DNA of 64,000 nucleotides from Paenibacillus oryzisoli (GCF_001653565.1 NZ_LYPB01000069.1:310001-374000); one strand, 5' to 3'; shown: positions 1 to 9,184, counted from the stretch's first letter. A program made the numbers and translations. The notes: a model not told the origin generated them from the sequence alone.

Positions 1-514
1 GTGTGCTCATCGTACCCGAAGCACCCATCTGATGAGGCAAATCACTGTCTCGCGTCGTATGCGGCACCATATTCCAAGTATCGGCAAGCGCGAATAAGGA
101 TTCTTGCCCTTCCAGCAGCGGTAAAGTTTCCGACGTGGAATAAGAGCGGAATTGCTTATCTTCAACCCGCAGTATCTCATGAATATGCAGCTGCTGGTGA
201 TAGCCCGTCTGCTCCGACTCCACATGCCAATTCTCATTTTCCCAGCGAACAGGATGCTTGAAGGCTGCGCCGCCAATACTCAGCAGGCCGCCACCGCGCT
301 GCAAGAACGCCAGAATGTCTGTCCACGCCTCTTTCGGAAAATACGGCGCATGCAAATTGACGAAACATCCGTGGGGAGCTGATCGCAGTGCCTCTCCAAG
401 CTCATGGACACCAACGACAATTGCTCCTTGCGCCGTCAACTGCTCGATGGGCACATCGCTCCACGTACTGCTCGGGAATCCGGGTTCATGGAATATAAGG
501 ACCGGACGACTCAT
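1..514 (-). CDS. N-terminal part of an unknown protein, cut by window edge
   Basis: An open reading frame of 171 codons starts with ATG at 514 (MSRPVLIFHEPGFP...) and runs off the left edge without a stop. The start codon overlaps the stop of the GH125 gene in an ATGA, so the two are translationally coupled. Alternating hydrophobic strands and glycine turns (residues about 4-80, including FLQRGGGLLSIGGAAF) look like a class I glutamine-amidotransferase/ThuA-like Rossmann-type fold, but no catalytic Cys-His-Glu set can be seen in the part present. No signal peptide, so it is probably cytoplasmic. By context it acts with the alpha-mannosidase on an imported glycan. The function is not recognised; the fold call is a weak inference. 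Confidence 0.7.
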   Translation of the reverse strand, partial: MSRPVLIFHEPGFPSSTWSDVPIEQLTAQGAIVVGVHELGEALRSAPHGCFVNLHAPYFPKEAWTDILAFLQRGGGLLSIGGAAFKHPVRWENENWHVESEQTGYHQQLHIHEILRVEDKQFRSYSTSETLPLLEGQESLFALADTWNMVPHTTRDSDLPHQMGASGTMST

Positions 515-1830
515 AGAAGACCATCCTTCATAGCTTGATAAACCAATTGAGAGAACAGGCTGTTCGACCATGCAAACCATTTGCGTGTAAAAATGGTTGG
601 ATCATCAACGTGAAAACCTTCATGCATGAATCCCGTATCCGCATCTGTCGCCTCCAGCATCGCGATCATCTCTAGCTTCTCTTCCGCCGTCGATGCCGTA
701 ATCCCTTGCATGGATAGAGCCATATGCCAAATGTAATCATCTGGTGTATGCGGACTTCCAATACCTCTAGCTACCTTGCCTTCAAAATAAAATGGATTCT
801 CTTTGCTGAGCGCAAAGCGTCTTGTATTTTGATAAATAGGGTCGTCCGCGGCCACGTAGCCTAGATAAGGAATCGACATAAGTCCTGGCGTCCCGGCATC
901 ATCCATCAGGCAGTGATTGCCGAAGCCGTCCGTTTCATACGCATAAATGGGACCAAATGTCGGATGACGATAAATCCCATACAATTGAATGCCATGATCA
1001 ATGTCTGCTTCAAGTGCTTTGAGTTGTGCCAGGAAATCCATGTCACGGAACACCCATTCCGCGAATTCTTGCATGTGGCGAAGAGCGACTACCGCGAACA
1101 TATTCGCTGGAATGTTGTAGTGAAAGTCACACGCATCGTCGCTGGAGCGGAAGCCGGACCATACCATTCCCGTATAATTCACAGGCATGCCTAAGCCATT
1201 ATTGCGCAGCGAGTCGGTCGGTATCCCATTATTACGTGTAAATCGGTAAGGCGATTTCTCGAAGTGATGCTGCTCGGTTAGGAACAACTCGTAAATCTTC
1301 ACCATCGCTGCTTTGAAGCCAGCATCAAAGATATCCGTCAATTCGGTTTCCTTCCAATACGCATACGCCAGACGCATCGAGAAACATAAGGAATCGAGCT
1401 CAAATTTACGCTCCCATACCCATGGAGACATCTCTGTCTGGTCTGCTTTGTTCCAATGCCAGTCATTGGCCGACTCATTAAACGCATTCGCATAAGGATC
1501 AATATGAATGTATTGAACATGACGTTTAATTAAACCGCTTATGATGCGTTGAAGATCCGTATCTTCTTTGGCAAAGGGCACGTAATGCATAACCTGTTCG
1601 ACAGAATCACGCAGCCAGGATGCTGGGATATCTCCCGTGATGACAAACGTAGTGCCGTCTGGCATCAGCTTCGTTGTTGTTTCTAATGTATTTGGAAAAC
1701 AATTTTTAAATAATTGCAAGAGTTTAGGACGATGTGCCAGCTTTTCTTCGGCTTCCAACAAGACATCTTGAATGGCTTGGGGCAGTTCCAGCTTAGGCAT
1801 CGGAATTTTGGGCAGTCTGAATTGTTCCAC
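511..1830 (-). CDS. GH125 exo-alpha-mannosidase
   Basis: This 439-residue protein matches the length and motifs of glycoside hydrolase family 125 (formerly DUF1237), metal-independent inverting exo-alpha-1,6-mannosidases that trim mannose from N-glycans or yeast-type mannan. The (alpha/alpha)6-barrel motifs are clear: PASWLRDS near residue 69, DPYANAFNES near 111, MVWSGFRSSDDACDFHYNIP near 222-241 and GFMHEGFHVDDP near 400. Asp231/Asp232 and Glu404 fall where the family keeps its general acid and base. There is no signal peptide, so it acts inside the cell on imported oligosaccharide. It follows the two permease genes by 45 bases and overlaps the next start by four bases, which makes it part of the transporter operon. 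The family is confident; the exact linkage is inferred from the family. Confidence 0.93.
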   Translation of the reverse strand: MEQFRLPKIPMPKLELPQAIQDVLLEAEEKLAHRPKLLQLFKNCFPNTLETTTKLMPDGTTFVITGDIPASWLRDSVEQVMHYVPFAKEDTDLQRIISGLIKRHVQYIHIDPYANAFNESANDWHWNKADQTEMSPWVWERKFELDSLCFSMRLAYAYWKETELTDIFDAGFKAAMVKIYELFLTEQHHFEKSPYRFTRNNGIPTDSLRNNGLGMPVNYTGMVWSGFRSSDDACDFHYNIPANMFAVVALRHMQEFAEWVFRDMDFLAQLKALEADIDHGIQLYGIYRHPTFGPIYAYETDGFGNHCLMDDAGTPGLMSIPYLGYVAADDPIYQNTRRFALSKENPFYFEGKVARGIGSPHTPDDYIWHMALSMQGITASTAEEKLEMIAMLEATDADTGFMHEGFHVDDPTIFTRKWFAWSNSLFSQLVYQAMKDGLL

Positions 1831-1875
1831 GGTAAATCCTCCACATTCTATATTCTACGAAGTTGGTTTAAGGCA

Positions 1876-2796
1876 CTACTCTTTTACAGCACCGATCGTC
1901 AAGCCTTGAATGAAGTAACGCTGGAAGAACGGATATGCGAAAATAATCGGTCCAGTCGCAAGCACGACCATCGCCATCCGTGAAGTATCCTGCGGCAGTG
2001 ATTGCAGCAAGCCGATGCCAACTGAAGGGTTGCTCGTATTCTGAAGCAGGAACTGCATGCTGTTCTCAATCCGCATCAACATTGATTGCAGCGGCACCAA
2101 GTTCGGCGTGTCGATGTACAGCAGCGCATTGAACCAATCATTCCAGTACCCCAGGGTACTGAACAAGCCGATCGTCGCGAGTCCTGGCAGGGATAAGGGC
2201 AGCACGAGCCTAATGAAGATGCCGAATTCGCCGGCTCCATCGATTTTACCCGATTCAATAATCGCGTCTGGTACAGATGTACTAAAGAACGTACGCATAA
2301 TCATGATGTAGAAGGCATTGCCTGCTAATGGCAACACCAAAGCCCACAAGGAATCCTTAAGCCCGAGCAATTGCGTCATTACAATATAAGTCGGCACAAG
2401 TCCGCCGTTGAAGAGCATTGTAAAAAAAGCGAAAAAGCCGAAGAAATTTCGGAATGGAAAACTTTTCCGCGAAATTGCATAAGCGAACGTAGAGGTCAGA
2501 ATTAAGCTGACAAGCGTACCTACAACCGTCACAAGTATGGTGACCCCATAGGACATCAGCAATTGATCGCCTGCTTTGAAGAGATAACGGTATGCTTCTA
2601 GGCTCCATTTCTCCGGAAAGATGCTATATCCGTTCGTATTCAGCGATTTCTCATCCGTGAACGAAATAATCGTCACAAACAGAAACGGGAACACACAGGC
2701 AAGGGTAAACAGACCTGCGGCCCCATGAGCGAACATATTCAAAAGTGGCGGTAATTTATGAAAGTCTTGTTTTTTCATCGGTTTGACAGCATTCAT
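1876..2796 (-). CDS. Carbohydrate ABC transporter permease, LplC/YtcP-like
   Basis: A 306-residue inner-membrane permease of the CUT1 sugar-transporter class. About six hydrophobic helices are visible, and the cytoplasmic EAA-type loop reads IIESGKIDGAGEFGIFIRLVLPLSLP (around residues 200-225), which docks the ATPase. The N-terminal extension before the first helix and the C-terminal FFQRYFIQGLTIGAVKE ending are typical of LplC/YtcP proteins. ATG at 2796 has a good ribosome site (AAGGAGG). It lies 29 bases downstream of its partner permease. No ATPase gene is nearby, as is usual in this class, where a shared MsmX-like ATPase is thought to energise many transporters. Confidence 0.94.
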   Translation of the reverse strand: MNAVKPMKKQDFHKLPPLLNMFAHGAAGLFTLACVFPFLFVTIISFTDEKSLNTNGYSIFPEKWSLEAYRYLFKAGDQLLMSYGVTILVTVVGTLVSLILTSTFAYAISRKSFPFRNFFGFFAFFTMLFNGGLVPTYIVMTQLLGLKDSLWALVLPLAGNAFYIMIMRTFFSTSVPDAIIESGKIDGAGEFGIFIRLVLPLSLPGLATIGLFSTLGYWNDWFNALLYIDTPNLVPLQSMLMRIENSMQFLLQNTSNPSVGIGLLQSLPQDTSRMAMVVLATGPIIFAYPFFQRYFIQGLTIGAVKE

Positions 2797-2825
2797 AGCC
2801 AGTTCCTCCTTTCCGAAATCCTAGG

Positions 2826-3764
2826 TTAAAAGAGTGCATTGTCTCTATCGAATTTTCTAACGACATAGTTCGAAGTCATCACGAGAATGAAGCCGATCAC
2901 AGACTGATACAAGCCAGCCGCTGTACTCATGCCGATTTCTCCCGTAGATTTAAGGCCCCGGTATACGTACGTATCAATAACGTTAGTTACGGAGTATAAC
3001 GTTCCGGAATCCCTAGGCACTTGCAGGAACAGTCCGAAGTCTGCATAGAAAATTCGTCCGATCGCCAGCAGCGTCAGAATCGTCATTAATGGTTTTAACA
3101 TCGGGAAGGTAATGTGGCGGATTTGCTGCCATTTGCTCGCACCGTCAATCATCGCTGCTTCGTATAGCGATTTATCGATCCCCATGATGGCAGCCAAATA
3201 CACAACAGAGCTGTAACCAACTGATTTCCAGAGGTACACGAGAATAATGATCAGTGGCCAATACGTCTTGTCGTTATACCAACGAATCGGATCCACGCCA
3301 AACCAAGGGAGTATATGATTAAGCATTCCTTTATCCACACTTAGGAAACTGAATACGAAATAGCCAACGATGACCCATGATAAGAAATAGGGCATGAACA
3401 TACCTGTTTGATAAAGCTTAGCAAGCTTTTTATTCGTAATTTCGGATAACACAATGGCGAGTCCAACGGACAGCACCAGACCTGCAATAATGAACACAAT
3501 GTTGTATAGCAGCGTATTGCGCGTAATGATATAAGCGTCGTTCGTACTAAAAAGGAATTTGAAATTCTGTAAGCCAACCCACTTGCTCTCCACAATACTT
3601 GCCCAAAATCCATCACGGCTGTAACGGTACTGCTTGAAAGCAATCACCATGCCTGCCATCGGTAAATACGAGAAGAACAGGAACCAAAGCGTTGCCGGTA
3701 ATGCCATGAGCAGCAGCACTCTGCTTTGTTTAACATCTTTGAAAAAAGTTCCTATTCTGTTCAT
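2826..3764 (-). CDS. Carbohydrate ABC transporter permease, LplB/YtfP-like
   Basis: Permease of 312 residues with six predicted membrane helices and the EAA loop YEAAMIDGASKWQQIRHITFPMLKP. It pairs with the next permease to form the transmembrane channel for the sugar bound by the lipoprotein encoded just upstream. A longer frame to 3872 exists, but its extra 36 codons overlap the lipoprotein gene and look non-coding. ATG at 3764 has a strong ribosome site (AGGAAGGGGTG) and starts with the usual short basic stretch MNRIGTFFKDVKQSR before the first helix. Confidence 0.94.
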   Translation of the reverse strand: MNRIGTFFKDVKQSRVLLLMALPATLWFLFFSYLPMAGMVIAFKQYRYSRDGFWASIVESKWVGLQNFKFLFSTNDAYIITRNTLLYNIVFIIAGLVLSVGLAIVLSEITNKKLAKLYQTGMFMPYFLSWVIVGYFVFSFLSVDKGMLNHILPWFGVDPIRWYNDKTYWPLIIILVYLWKSVGYSSVVYLAAIMGIDKSLYEAAMIDGASKWQQIRHITFPMLKPLMTILTLLAIGRIFYADFGLFLQVPRDSGTLYSVTNVIDTYVYRGLKSTGEIGMSTAAGLYQSVIGFILVMTSNYVVRKFDRDNALF

Positions 3765-3800
3765 ACAATCACCCCTTCCTTTGATAACAAGACAAAGATC

Positions 3801-3823
3801 AGGTGAATGCAGAACATTCACCT
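3801..3823 (-). other. Intercistronic hairpin after binding-protein gene
   Basis: Perfect 9-base inverted repeat AGGTGAATG / CATTCACCT with a 5-base loop, lying in the 76-base gap between the binding lipoprotein stop and the first permease start. There is no U-run, so it is not a classic terminator. Hairpins in this position commonly stabilise the binding-protein mRNA or dampen permease expression. Confidence 0.6.
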
Positions 3824-3840
3824 CATCCTCGGGCTTGCCT

Positions 3841-5310
3841 CTATTTTTTGTTAGCTGTTTTCCAAGCGTCAATTTGACTTTGTGCTTCTGTCATAATTTT
3901 ATCCAATCCAGCTGCTTTGAATTTCTCGTTTGCAAGCGGAATGTATTTATCCGGATCAACAGTACCCGTCATCAGTGTTGCCCAGAACTCTTCTTTCACG
4001 TTCTGTACAGCGGCGATTTCGTTGATGACTTTAGTTGGATCGAAGTTAAAGCCAAGAAGCGGAGCAGGTACGCCTGTATCGTTAAATTTCTTGAACTCTT
4101 CCCATTTGTTCTCAGGGTCTTTCACATCTTTGTATGTCAAAAGTACATTACCAAGGGAGAACGTAGGCATATCGTAGTTTTTGGATGCCGGTTGGTTTTC
4201 CATTTTGTCATTGCCGACTTTTTTGTAGTGCTCGCCTTCAATTCCGGAATCAACCATGTTGCGAAGCACTGGATCTGTGTTAAGCAGGTTCAGGAATTCC
4301 ATTGCTTTCTCCGGATATTTGGAGTTAGCCGAGATTGCTTGCATGGAGCCCATAACAGACCAGTTATAAATAAGAGCAGGGCTAGCTGGTTTGGATACGA
4401 CCGGGTATCCATAGCTTGCTGACCAAAGGTTGTCCGCGAAAGGTTGATTCGTCGCTTTATCTGCGAACCACTTGCCCGTCACTTGAACATCATTCAAGGA
4501 AGTCAGCGTGGATGCTTCCGTTGGAATGTAGCCTGCTTTGTAATATTTATTCATTGTTTTCAAAGCTTGTTTCATTTCTGGCGTGTCGAGAATGTTAACG
4601 ACTTTCAAATCTTTATTGTCTACGCTAACAGCCATAGGCATTTTCTCAATGATGTAGTCATAAGGCACATACGGCATATAGTTTTTATCAACAGCCAATC
4701 CGTAAATGTTCGGCTCTTTCGCTTTAATCGCTGAAAGGAGCGGCTCTAAGCTTTCCAATGATTTCACGTTATCTAAGCTAAGGCTATATTTATCCGCCAG
4801 CGTTTTGTTGAAACGCCATACGTCTTGTGCCGGCAGCTCTTTATTCGCAGGAACACCGTAATTGTGACCATCTACTTTGGAGCCGTTAAGGAAAGCAGGA
4901 TCCAATGCTTTGACGATGCCTTGTCCATTTTTTTGCAGCAACTCGTCGATCGACTTGAATGCACCTTTACGTGCATTTTGCACATAATCAAATGCCCATG
5001 AAGACGTGAACATTATGTCCATAGGTGTGCCGGAAGCCGTCATAACTTGCATTTTTTGAGCATAATCGCCCCAATCCGTCATATTCATCTTCACCGTAAC
5101 ACCGATTTTCTCTGCGGTGTATTTGCTGACTTCAGCCATTACGCGATCCACATCTTTCTGTGGCGTTCCGATTGTATACCAAATTAATTCAACGGGTTTA
5201 TTCGCTGTCGCATTCCCTTTCGCATTATCGGCCTCTTTGCTGCCGCAAGCGCTAAGCGTCATAGAAACAGCTAATGTCAATCCAAGTGTTGTGACCAAAC
5301 TTTTTTTCAT
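3841..5310 (-). CDS. Sugar-binding lipoprotein, ABC transporter family 1 (LplA-like)
   Basis: Extracellular solute-binding lipoprotein of 489 residues. It starts with a lipoprotein signal (MKKSLVTTLGLTLAVSMTLSAC); the lipobox LSAC makes Cys22 the lipidated residue. The mature protein has the two-lobe binding-protein pattern (PVELIWYTIGTPQ, ASGTPMDIMFTSSWAF, NTDPVLRNMVDSGIEGEHY) seen in LplA-like proteins of Paenibacillus. ATG at 5310 is chosen because GGGAGG lies just upstream and the signal peptide begins there; an upstream frame to 5451 is ignored. It is the first gene of the transporter operon and has its own promoter region after a terminator. The ligand is unknown, but the GH125 gene downstream suggests a mannose-containing oligosaccharide. 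Confidence 0.93.
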   Translation of the reverse strand: MKKSLVTTLGLTLAVSMTLSACGSKEADNAKGNATANKPVELIWYTIGTPQKDVDRVMAEVSKYTAEKIGVTVKMNMTDWGDYAQKMQVMTASGTPMDIMFTSSWAFDYVQNARKGAFKSIDELLQKNGQGIVKALDPAFLNGSKVDGHNYGVPANKELPAQDVWRFNKTLADKYSLSLDNVKSLESLEPLLSAIKAKEPNIYGLAVDKNYMPYVPYDYIIEKMPMAVSVDNKDLKVVNILDTPEMKQALKTMNKYYKAGYIPTEASTLTSLNDVQVTGKWFADKATNQPFADNLWSASYGYPVVSKPASPALIYNWSVMGSMQAISANSKYPEKAMEFLNLLNTDPVLRNMVDSGIEGEHYKKVGNDKMENQPASKNYDMPTFSLGNVLLTYKDVKDPENKWEEFKKFNDTGVPAPLLGFNFDPTKVINEIAAVQNVKEEFWATLMTGTVDPDKYIPLANEKFKAAGLDKIMTEAQSQIDAWKTANKK

Positions 5311-5367
5311 TTTTTGAGTCCTCCCTAGTGAATACTCGTCTGTTTGTCTACGCCCGTTGGGGCTATA

Positions 5368-5433
5368 TTTACAGTACTGCATGAAAGCAATTACAAATAG
5401 ACGATAAACTAAATAAACCCTGTCTAAACTAAA
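5368..5433 (-). promoter_or_regulatory. Candidate promoter with paired activator half-sites and degenerate cre
   Basis: On the minus strand TTGTAA (5391-5396) and TGTAAA (5368-5373) are spaced by 17 bases, a weak sigma-A promoter. Immediately upstream lie two exact 9-base direct repeats, TTTAGTTTA on the minus strand (5425-5433 and 5405-5413), 20 bases apart, the geometry expected for an AraC-type dimer such as the YesN regulator encoded just upstream. A cre-like sequence with one mismatch (5381-5395) sits in the spacer. All of this is by eye; the repeats are exact, and the functional reading is inference. Confidence 0.45.
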
Positions 5434-5541
5434 GAAAAAAAACGCTACCATCTTCTATTAGATGAGAAAAACTTCTATCGAAGCACTTCGAGGATGAGCG
5501 ACCGCGTTTTAAAGGTAGTTTTTATCGCCAATTATCAAGAC

Positions 5542-5560
5542 GTTTTCGGGAACCGAAAAC
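5542..5560. repeat. Short perfect inverted repeat
   Basis: GTTTTCGG-GAA-CCGAAAAC, 8-base arms with a 3-base loop, in the gap between the regulator terminator and the lipoprotein promoter. No U-run follows on either strand, so it may be a protein site or a small RNA hairpin. Confidence 0.5.
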
Positions 5561-5579
5561 TTATACTTTCTAATGTGGT

Positions 5580-5617
5580 AAAAAAAAAGACTGCTTCTAA
5601 GTATTCCTAGAGCAATC
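5580..5617 (-). terminator. Rho-independent terminator of the kinase-regulator transcript
   Basis: On the minus strand GATTGCTCTA pairs with TAGAAGCAGTC (one wobble, one bulge) around an 8-base loop, followed directly by nine T (5588-5580). The hairpin includes the stop codon of the response regulator gene. It separates the YesMN pair from the transporter operon. Confidence 0.85.
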
Positions 5618-7127
5618 CACGATAATCCGTTGGCGAGATCCCTACATATTTTTTGAATTGTTTATAAAAGTAACCCAATTCGGAGTAACCTACCTCTTTG
5701 GCGATCTGATGTACCTTCTCATGCGTTGTCTTGAGTAGTTCTTTCGCCTTCTCTACTCGGAAACGGTTCATATACTCCGTGAATGTTTCATTAATCTCTT
5801 TCTGAAACAGCTGCCCTAAGTAAACGGGATGGATGTGGTAGTGAGCACCCAGCATTTTGAGCGAAAGCTCCTCTGCGTAGGACTGCTGCACATATCTCAA
5901 CACCTGCTGCACAATCGGACTTCGAACATCCGAAACCAAGAAGCCAATTGTCGTCTCGGCAATCTTCAGGATGGCAGCTTCCAATTCTTCCAGCGCGACC
6001 GCCTTGCGAATCTGGTCAAAAGCAAGATGATACGCCTCCAGTTCTTCTGTATGACGGATTGCTTTGATTTCCAACTTGAAATGAATGACCATTTCAAAAG
6101 CAATATTCTGAAAATCGTGCGGTGTAATTCCTGGCAAAGCTTGAATTCGCTTAAAGTCGTTATGAATGCAGGCACGCAGGTTTTCTAGATCTTTGGTAAT
6201 AATAAGCTTGGCATAGGATGGCCAATCAATGATTGAGAAATCTACCTTAGGATCCTCCTGATGCATAGCCAACTCCTGATAATCGATTAGTGACAGCTCC
6301 GGATATATCCAGAAATACTCCTGCGCTTTTTTGGCGGTTTCATAGCTTTGCGTAACCCCATCCGGCAGATGACCGACAGTCCCCACAGAGATACGTACCG
6401 ATTGGTCTTGAAACTCGGTATGAAGGAGCTGGAGCAACGCCATCAGTTCTTTTTTCCCCTCGTCAATTTGATCCATGGATGCAAGCAGCAGAATATCACC
6501 GTCCATATCAAGGAAAACGGTCACCCATTCGTAGGTATTCAGCCGCGACGTAATACATTCTAAGCCCTTGTCTGCATGGACAGGCATTCGCAGAACCGCT
6601 GCGACCATGTAGGGGTATGCTAAGTTGATGCCTAGAAGCTCTGCACGTTCATAGAACTCGAGCGGCGCAATCTGCTGCGTCAGCCAGCGATGCAGCGTGT
6701 TGTCTTTCAAAATTTGCTTGCTGTATGCCTGAACCAACTGCGTCTCGTTCATGGTATTCAGCTTCTCTACGGTATTTAGTAGCGAAGCCTTGAGTTCTTG
6801 GATGTTAATCGGTTTGAGCAAATAATTTTCGATGCCTAGCTGCATGCCTTCTTTCAAATATGTAAACTCATCAAATCCACTCAGCACGATCACTTTCAGT
6901 TCTGGGTGAACCGTTCTTGCATGCCGAATCAAGTCTAGTCCATTCATAATCGGCATGGAAATGTCCGTCACCAAAATATCGACCGAGGTTTCTCGTAAAG
7001 CGTCCAAAGCCTTCTGTCCATTGCTGGCATGCCCCACAATCTCCAAGCCAACTTCCGCCCAATCAATAATGTCATACAACCCTTCTATAATGAAAGGTTC
7101 ATCGTCCGCAAGAAAAACCCTAAACAT
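5607..7127 (-). CDS. YesN-type response regulator, REC + AraC HTH
   Basis: Response regulator of 506 residues. Residues 1-120 form a receiver domain (acidic pair D8/D9, phospho-acceptor Asp55 in ILVTDISMP, and the conserved Lys in LLKPIN near 104). The central ~270 residues are the variable middle region of YesN proteins. The last ~100 residues carry two helix-turn-helix units of the AraC family (LSLKMLGAHYHIHPVYLGQLFQKE and YMNRFRVEKAKELL...VGYSELGYFYKQFKKYVGISPTDYR). ATG at 7127 has GGAGGTGG upstream and overlaps the kinase gene end by eight bases, indicating coupled translation. It should activate the neighbouring transporter operon when phosphorylated; the direct repeats at 5405-5433 are a plausible target. 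Confidence 0.94.
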   Translation of the reverse strand: MFRVFLADDEPFIIEGLYDIIDWAEVGLEIVGHASNGQKALDALRETSVDILVTDISMPIMNGLDLIRHARTVHPELKVIVLSGFDEFTYLKEGMQLGIENYLLKPINIQELKASLLNTVEKLNTMNETQLVQAYSKQILKDNTLHRWLTQQIAPLEFYERAELLGINLAYPYMVAAVLRMPVHADKGLECITSRLNTYEWVTVFLDMDGDILLLASMDQIDEGKKELMALLQLLHTEFQDQSVRISVGTVGHLPDGVTQSYETAKKAQEYFWIYPELSLIDYQELAMHQEDPKVDFSIIDWPSYAKLIITKDLENLRACIHNDFKRIQALPGITPHDFQNIAFEMVIHFKLEIKAIRHTEELEAYHLAFDQIRKAVALEELEAAILKIAETTIGFLVSDVRSPIVQQVLRYVQQSYAEELSLKMLGAHYHIHPVYLGQLFQKEINETFTEYMNRFRVEKAKELLKTTHEKVHQIAKEVGYSELGYFYKQFKKYVGISPTDYRGLL

Positions 7128-8943
7128 CGTCCACCTCCGTTCCACCGTCCATCGGCAACCAGATTTCAACAATCGTTCCTTGGCCTGGATGGCTATGTAG
7201 TTTCACACCGTATTCATTGCCATACAACAGTTTAAGCCGTTGATTGATGCTTCTGAGCCCAAATGACTCTCCTTCCAATTCCTCATCTTCCAGGAATAAC
7301 GTCAATTCATGGAGCCGCTGTGGCGTAATGCCGTTGCCATTGTCTTCAATCTCCACATGTAGAAAGGCTCCTACCTGCTTCACTCGGATCTGCAGCTGAT
7401 TATCCGAGCTTTCGCTTCGCAAACCATGTACAATGTAATTCTCAATGACCGGTTGCAGCGACATTTTCATCACACGCACAGACCCGAGCCGCCTGTCCCA
7501 CTCCATCGTATACGTGAATTTATCCTTATACCGAATTTGAAAAAGTTCCAGATACAGACGACAGGCTTCCAACTCATTCTGAAGCGTATAAACCTTCTTC
7601 TGTTGGACAAAACTTCGGAACAGCGCCGATAAGCTGTAAATCATTTCCCCAACATCATGTGCACCTTGCGAGATAGCCCGCATCCGAATCACTTCCAGTG
7701 TATTATAGAGGAAATGAGGGTTAACCCTAGCTTGCAGCGCCGTCAGTTCCGTCTGCTTTTGCTTAATGTTCGCTTTATAGACTCGATCAATATAGAGGTT
7801 CAATTCCTCAATCATCTCATTAAAACTCCGTGAGATTTGCCCAATCTCATCCTCCCGCACATCGGGTATTCGCACACTGAGGTCACCTTGCTTCACCTTT
7901 CGTGTAAATCGGATGATTTGATTGGTCCGCTTGGCGACACTCATCACAACCAGGAACGGAATCAGGATGGCGAAAAAGATACATATGGCACTAATGAGTA
8001 CAATCGTACTGCGGATTTTCTTCGAGGTAGCCTCCAGTTCCTTGCGGGGAATGATGCTGACCGTGCTGAAATTCCCTTTGCTTTGCGTAAGCTTTGTCAC
8101 ATAGTCGCCTTGGCTCGAACCACTATTCTCATACATGGCATTAATCGTATCCATATATGGATACGGCTTGCCAACGTATTGATTCGAAGAATCAAAGAGC
8201 ACACCGCCGTCCGGCGCCAAGACAAGAAGCGTCCCTTTCAGCTCGTCCTTATCGTTCTGCAATATCTTCCAGATCGCATCCGTACTATAATAAACGACCT
8301 GCTGGCCAATCGTCTTCAGCGTTAACTTGTCCGTAATCGGCGTTCGAATCGCATATAGGTTGGGATCCCATTGCCCGATCGCTTCACGCAGCCAAACATT
8401 AGGCAATTCTACACTTTTGCTTTCGAGAGCCATCACATCTGGAATATAAGAGCGTGCGCGATTCGTGGGAACGAATTTCATCTGCCCATTGCGACCCAGC
8501 GCATATAAAGTCTGCTGATCCTCGCTATATAACAGCAAATTACTAATATTTTTGTTATCTTCCACCTGATTTTTAAAATATTGCAGCCCATCACTCCACA
8601 TGCTGTTGCCGCCTAAATTATACTGCTCCAGACTATGCTGCACATATTCTTGAAAAGGATGCTGCAGCATAAACGATACACCCGAAGCCAGCGAACTATC
8701 CCGATAGAGGCCAAAAAGGATCGACTGGGCTACATCATAAGTTCCACCCAAATAGTTATTAACGTTCGTCAGTGCTTTTTTCTGTATATCCAGCTCTCTA
8801 TTAATCGCCGCTTGAGACATCGAATAGTACATAAAATAAGAAAACGAAATAATCGTTAGTACAGTAATCAATGAAAAGAGGAGCAACAGCCTCATGAACA
8901 AGTTATTTTGCAAATAATTCCGATAGATCTTGCGCAGCACCAT
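7120..8943 (-). CDS. YesM-type sensor histidine kinase
   Basis: Membrane sensor kinase of 607 residues. One membrane helix near residues 17-40, a ~250-residue extracellular sensor (Cache-like by length and pattern), a second helix near 310-330, HAMP linker, then the His_kinase domain with the phospho-acceptor motif ARVNPHFLYNTLEVIR and an HATPase domain (DNGNGI, ESFGLRSINQRLKLLYG). Such kinases sense extracellular sugar or sugar-bound binding protein. Two ATGs are possible; the upstream one (8955) lies inside an almost ideal Shine-Dalgarno sequence AGGAGATGAT, so the second ATG at 8943, seven bases beyond it, is chosen. It overlaps the regulator gene by eight bases. Confidence 0.93.
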   Translation of the reverse strand: MVLRKIYRNYLQNNLFMRLLLLFSLITVLTIISFSYFMYYSMSQAAINRELDIQKKALTNVNNYLGGTYDVAQSILFGLYRDSSLASGVSFMLQHPFQEYVQHSLEQYNLGGNSMWSDGLQYFKNQVEDNKNISNLLLYSEDQQTLYALGRNGQMKFVPTNRARSYIPDVMALESKSVELPNVWLREAIGQWDPNLYAIRTPITDKLTLKTIGQQVVYYSTDAIWKILQNDKDELKGTLLVLAPDGGVLFDSSNQYVGKPYPYMDTINAMYENSGSSQGDYVTKLTQSKGNFSTVSIIPRKELEATSKKIRSTIVLISAICIFFAILIPFLVVMSVAKRTNQIIRFTRKVKQGDLSVRIPDVREDEIGQISRSFNEMIEELNLYIDRVYKANIKQKQTELTALQARVNPHFLYNTLEVIRMRAISQGAHDVGEMIYSLSALFRSFVQQKKVYTLQNELEACRLYLELFQIRYKDKFTYTMEWDRRLGSVRVMKMSLQPVIENYIVHGLRSESSDNQLQIRVKQVGAFLHVEIEDNGNGITPQRLHELTLFLEDEELEGESFGLRSINQRLKLLYGNEYGVKLHSHPGQGTIVEIWLPMDGGTEVDDV

Positions 8944-8976
8944 TCTAGTTATCATCTCCTGGCCTTAATCGGGTTC

Positions 8977-8985
8977 ATTATAGCA
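8977..8985 (-). promoter_or_regulatory. Extended -10 promoter for the YesMN pair
   Basis: TGCTATAAT on the minus strand is a perfect -10 hexamer (8977-8982) with the TG extension, 33 bases before the kinase start at 8943. The -35 region (TTCATC, 17 bases upstream) is poor, as is common for extended -10 promoters. Confidence 0.6.
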
Positions 8986-9184
8986 CAAAATTCTCAGGGG
9001 ATGAATTTCGTGCTACTTGCAGAGAAACCTAGATAATGTGCCTACATGCATGGAAGGGGATGTCCCACTCCGCATGACATTTAGATGTAAAAACTGCAGT
9101 TAATGTGCTCGAATATGAGGTATTTTCGTGATTAGATGGAGAAAATACAGGTAAATTACGGGAAGTCGTTTTATAATCTATAAG

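Noticed and set aside
3634..4422. 262-codon plus-strand frame
   Set aside because: Antisense to the permease and binding-protein genes, which have clear family motifs; no coding character of its own.
5311..5451. Longer N-terminus for the binding lipoprotein
   Set aside because: The extra codons precede a perfect ribosome site and lipoprotein signal peptide.
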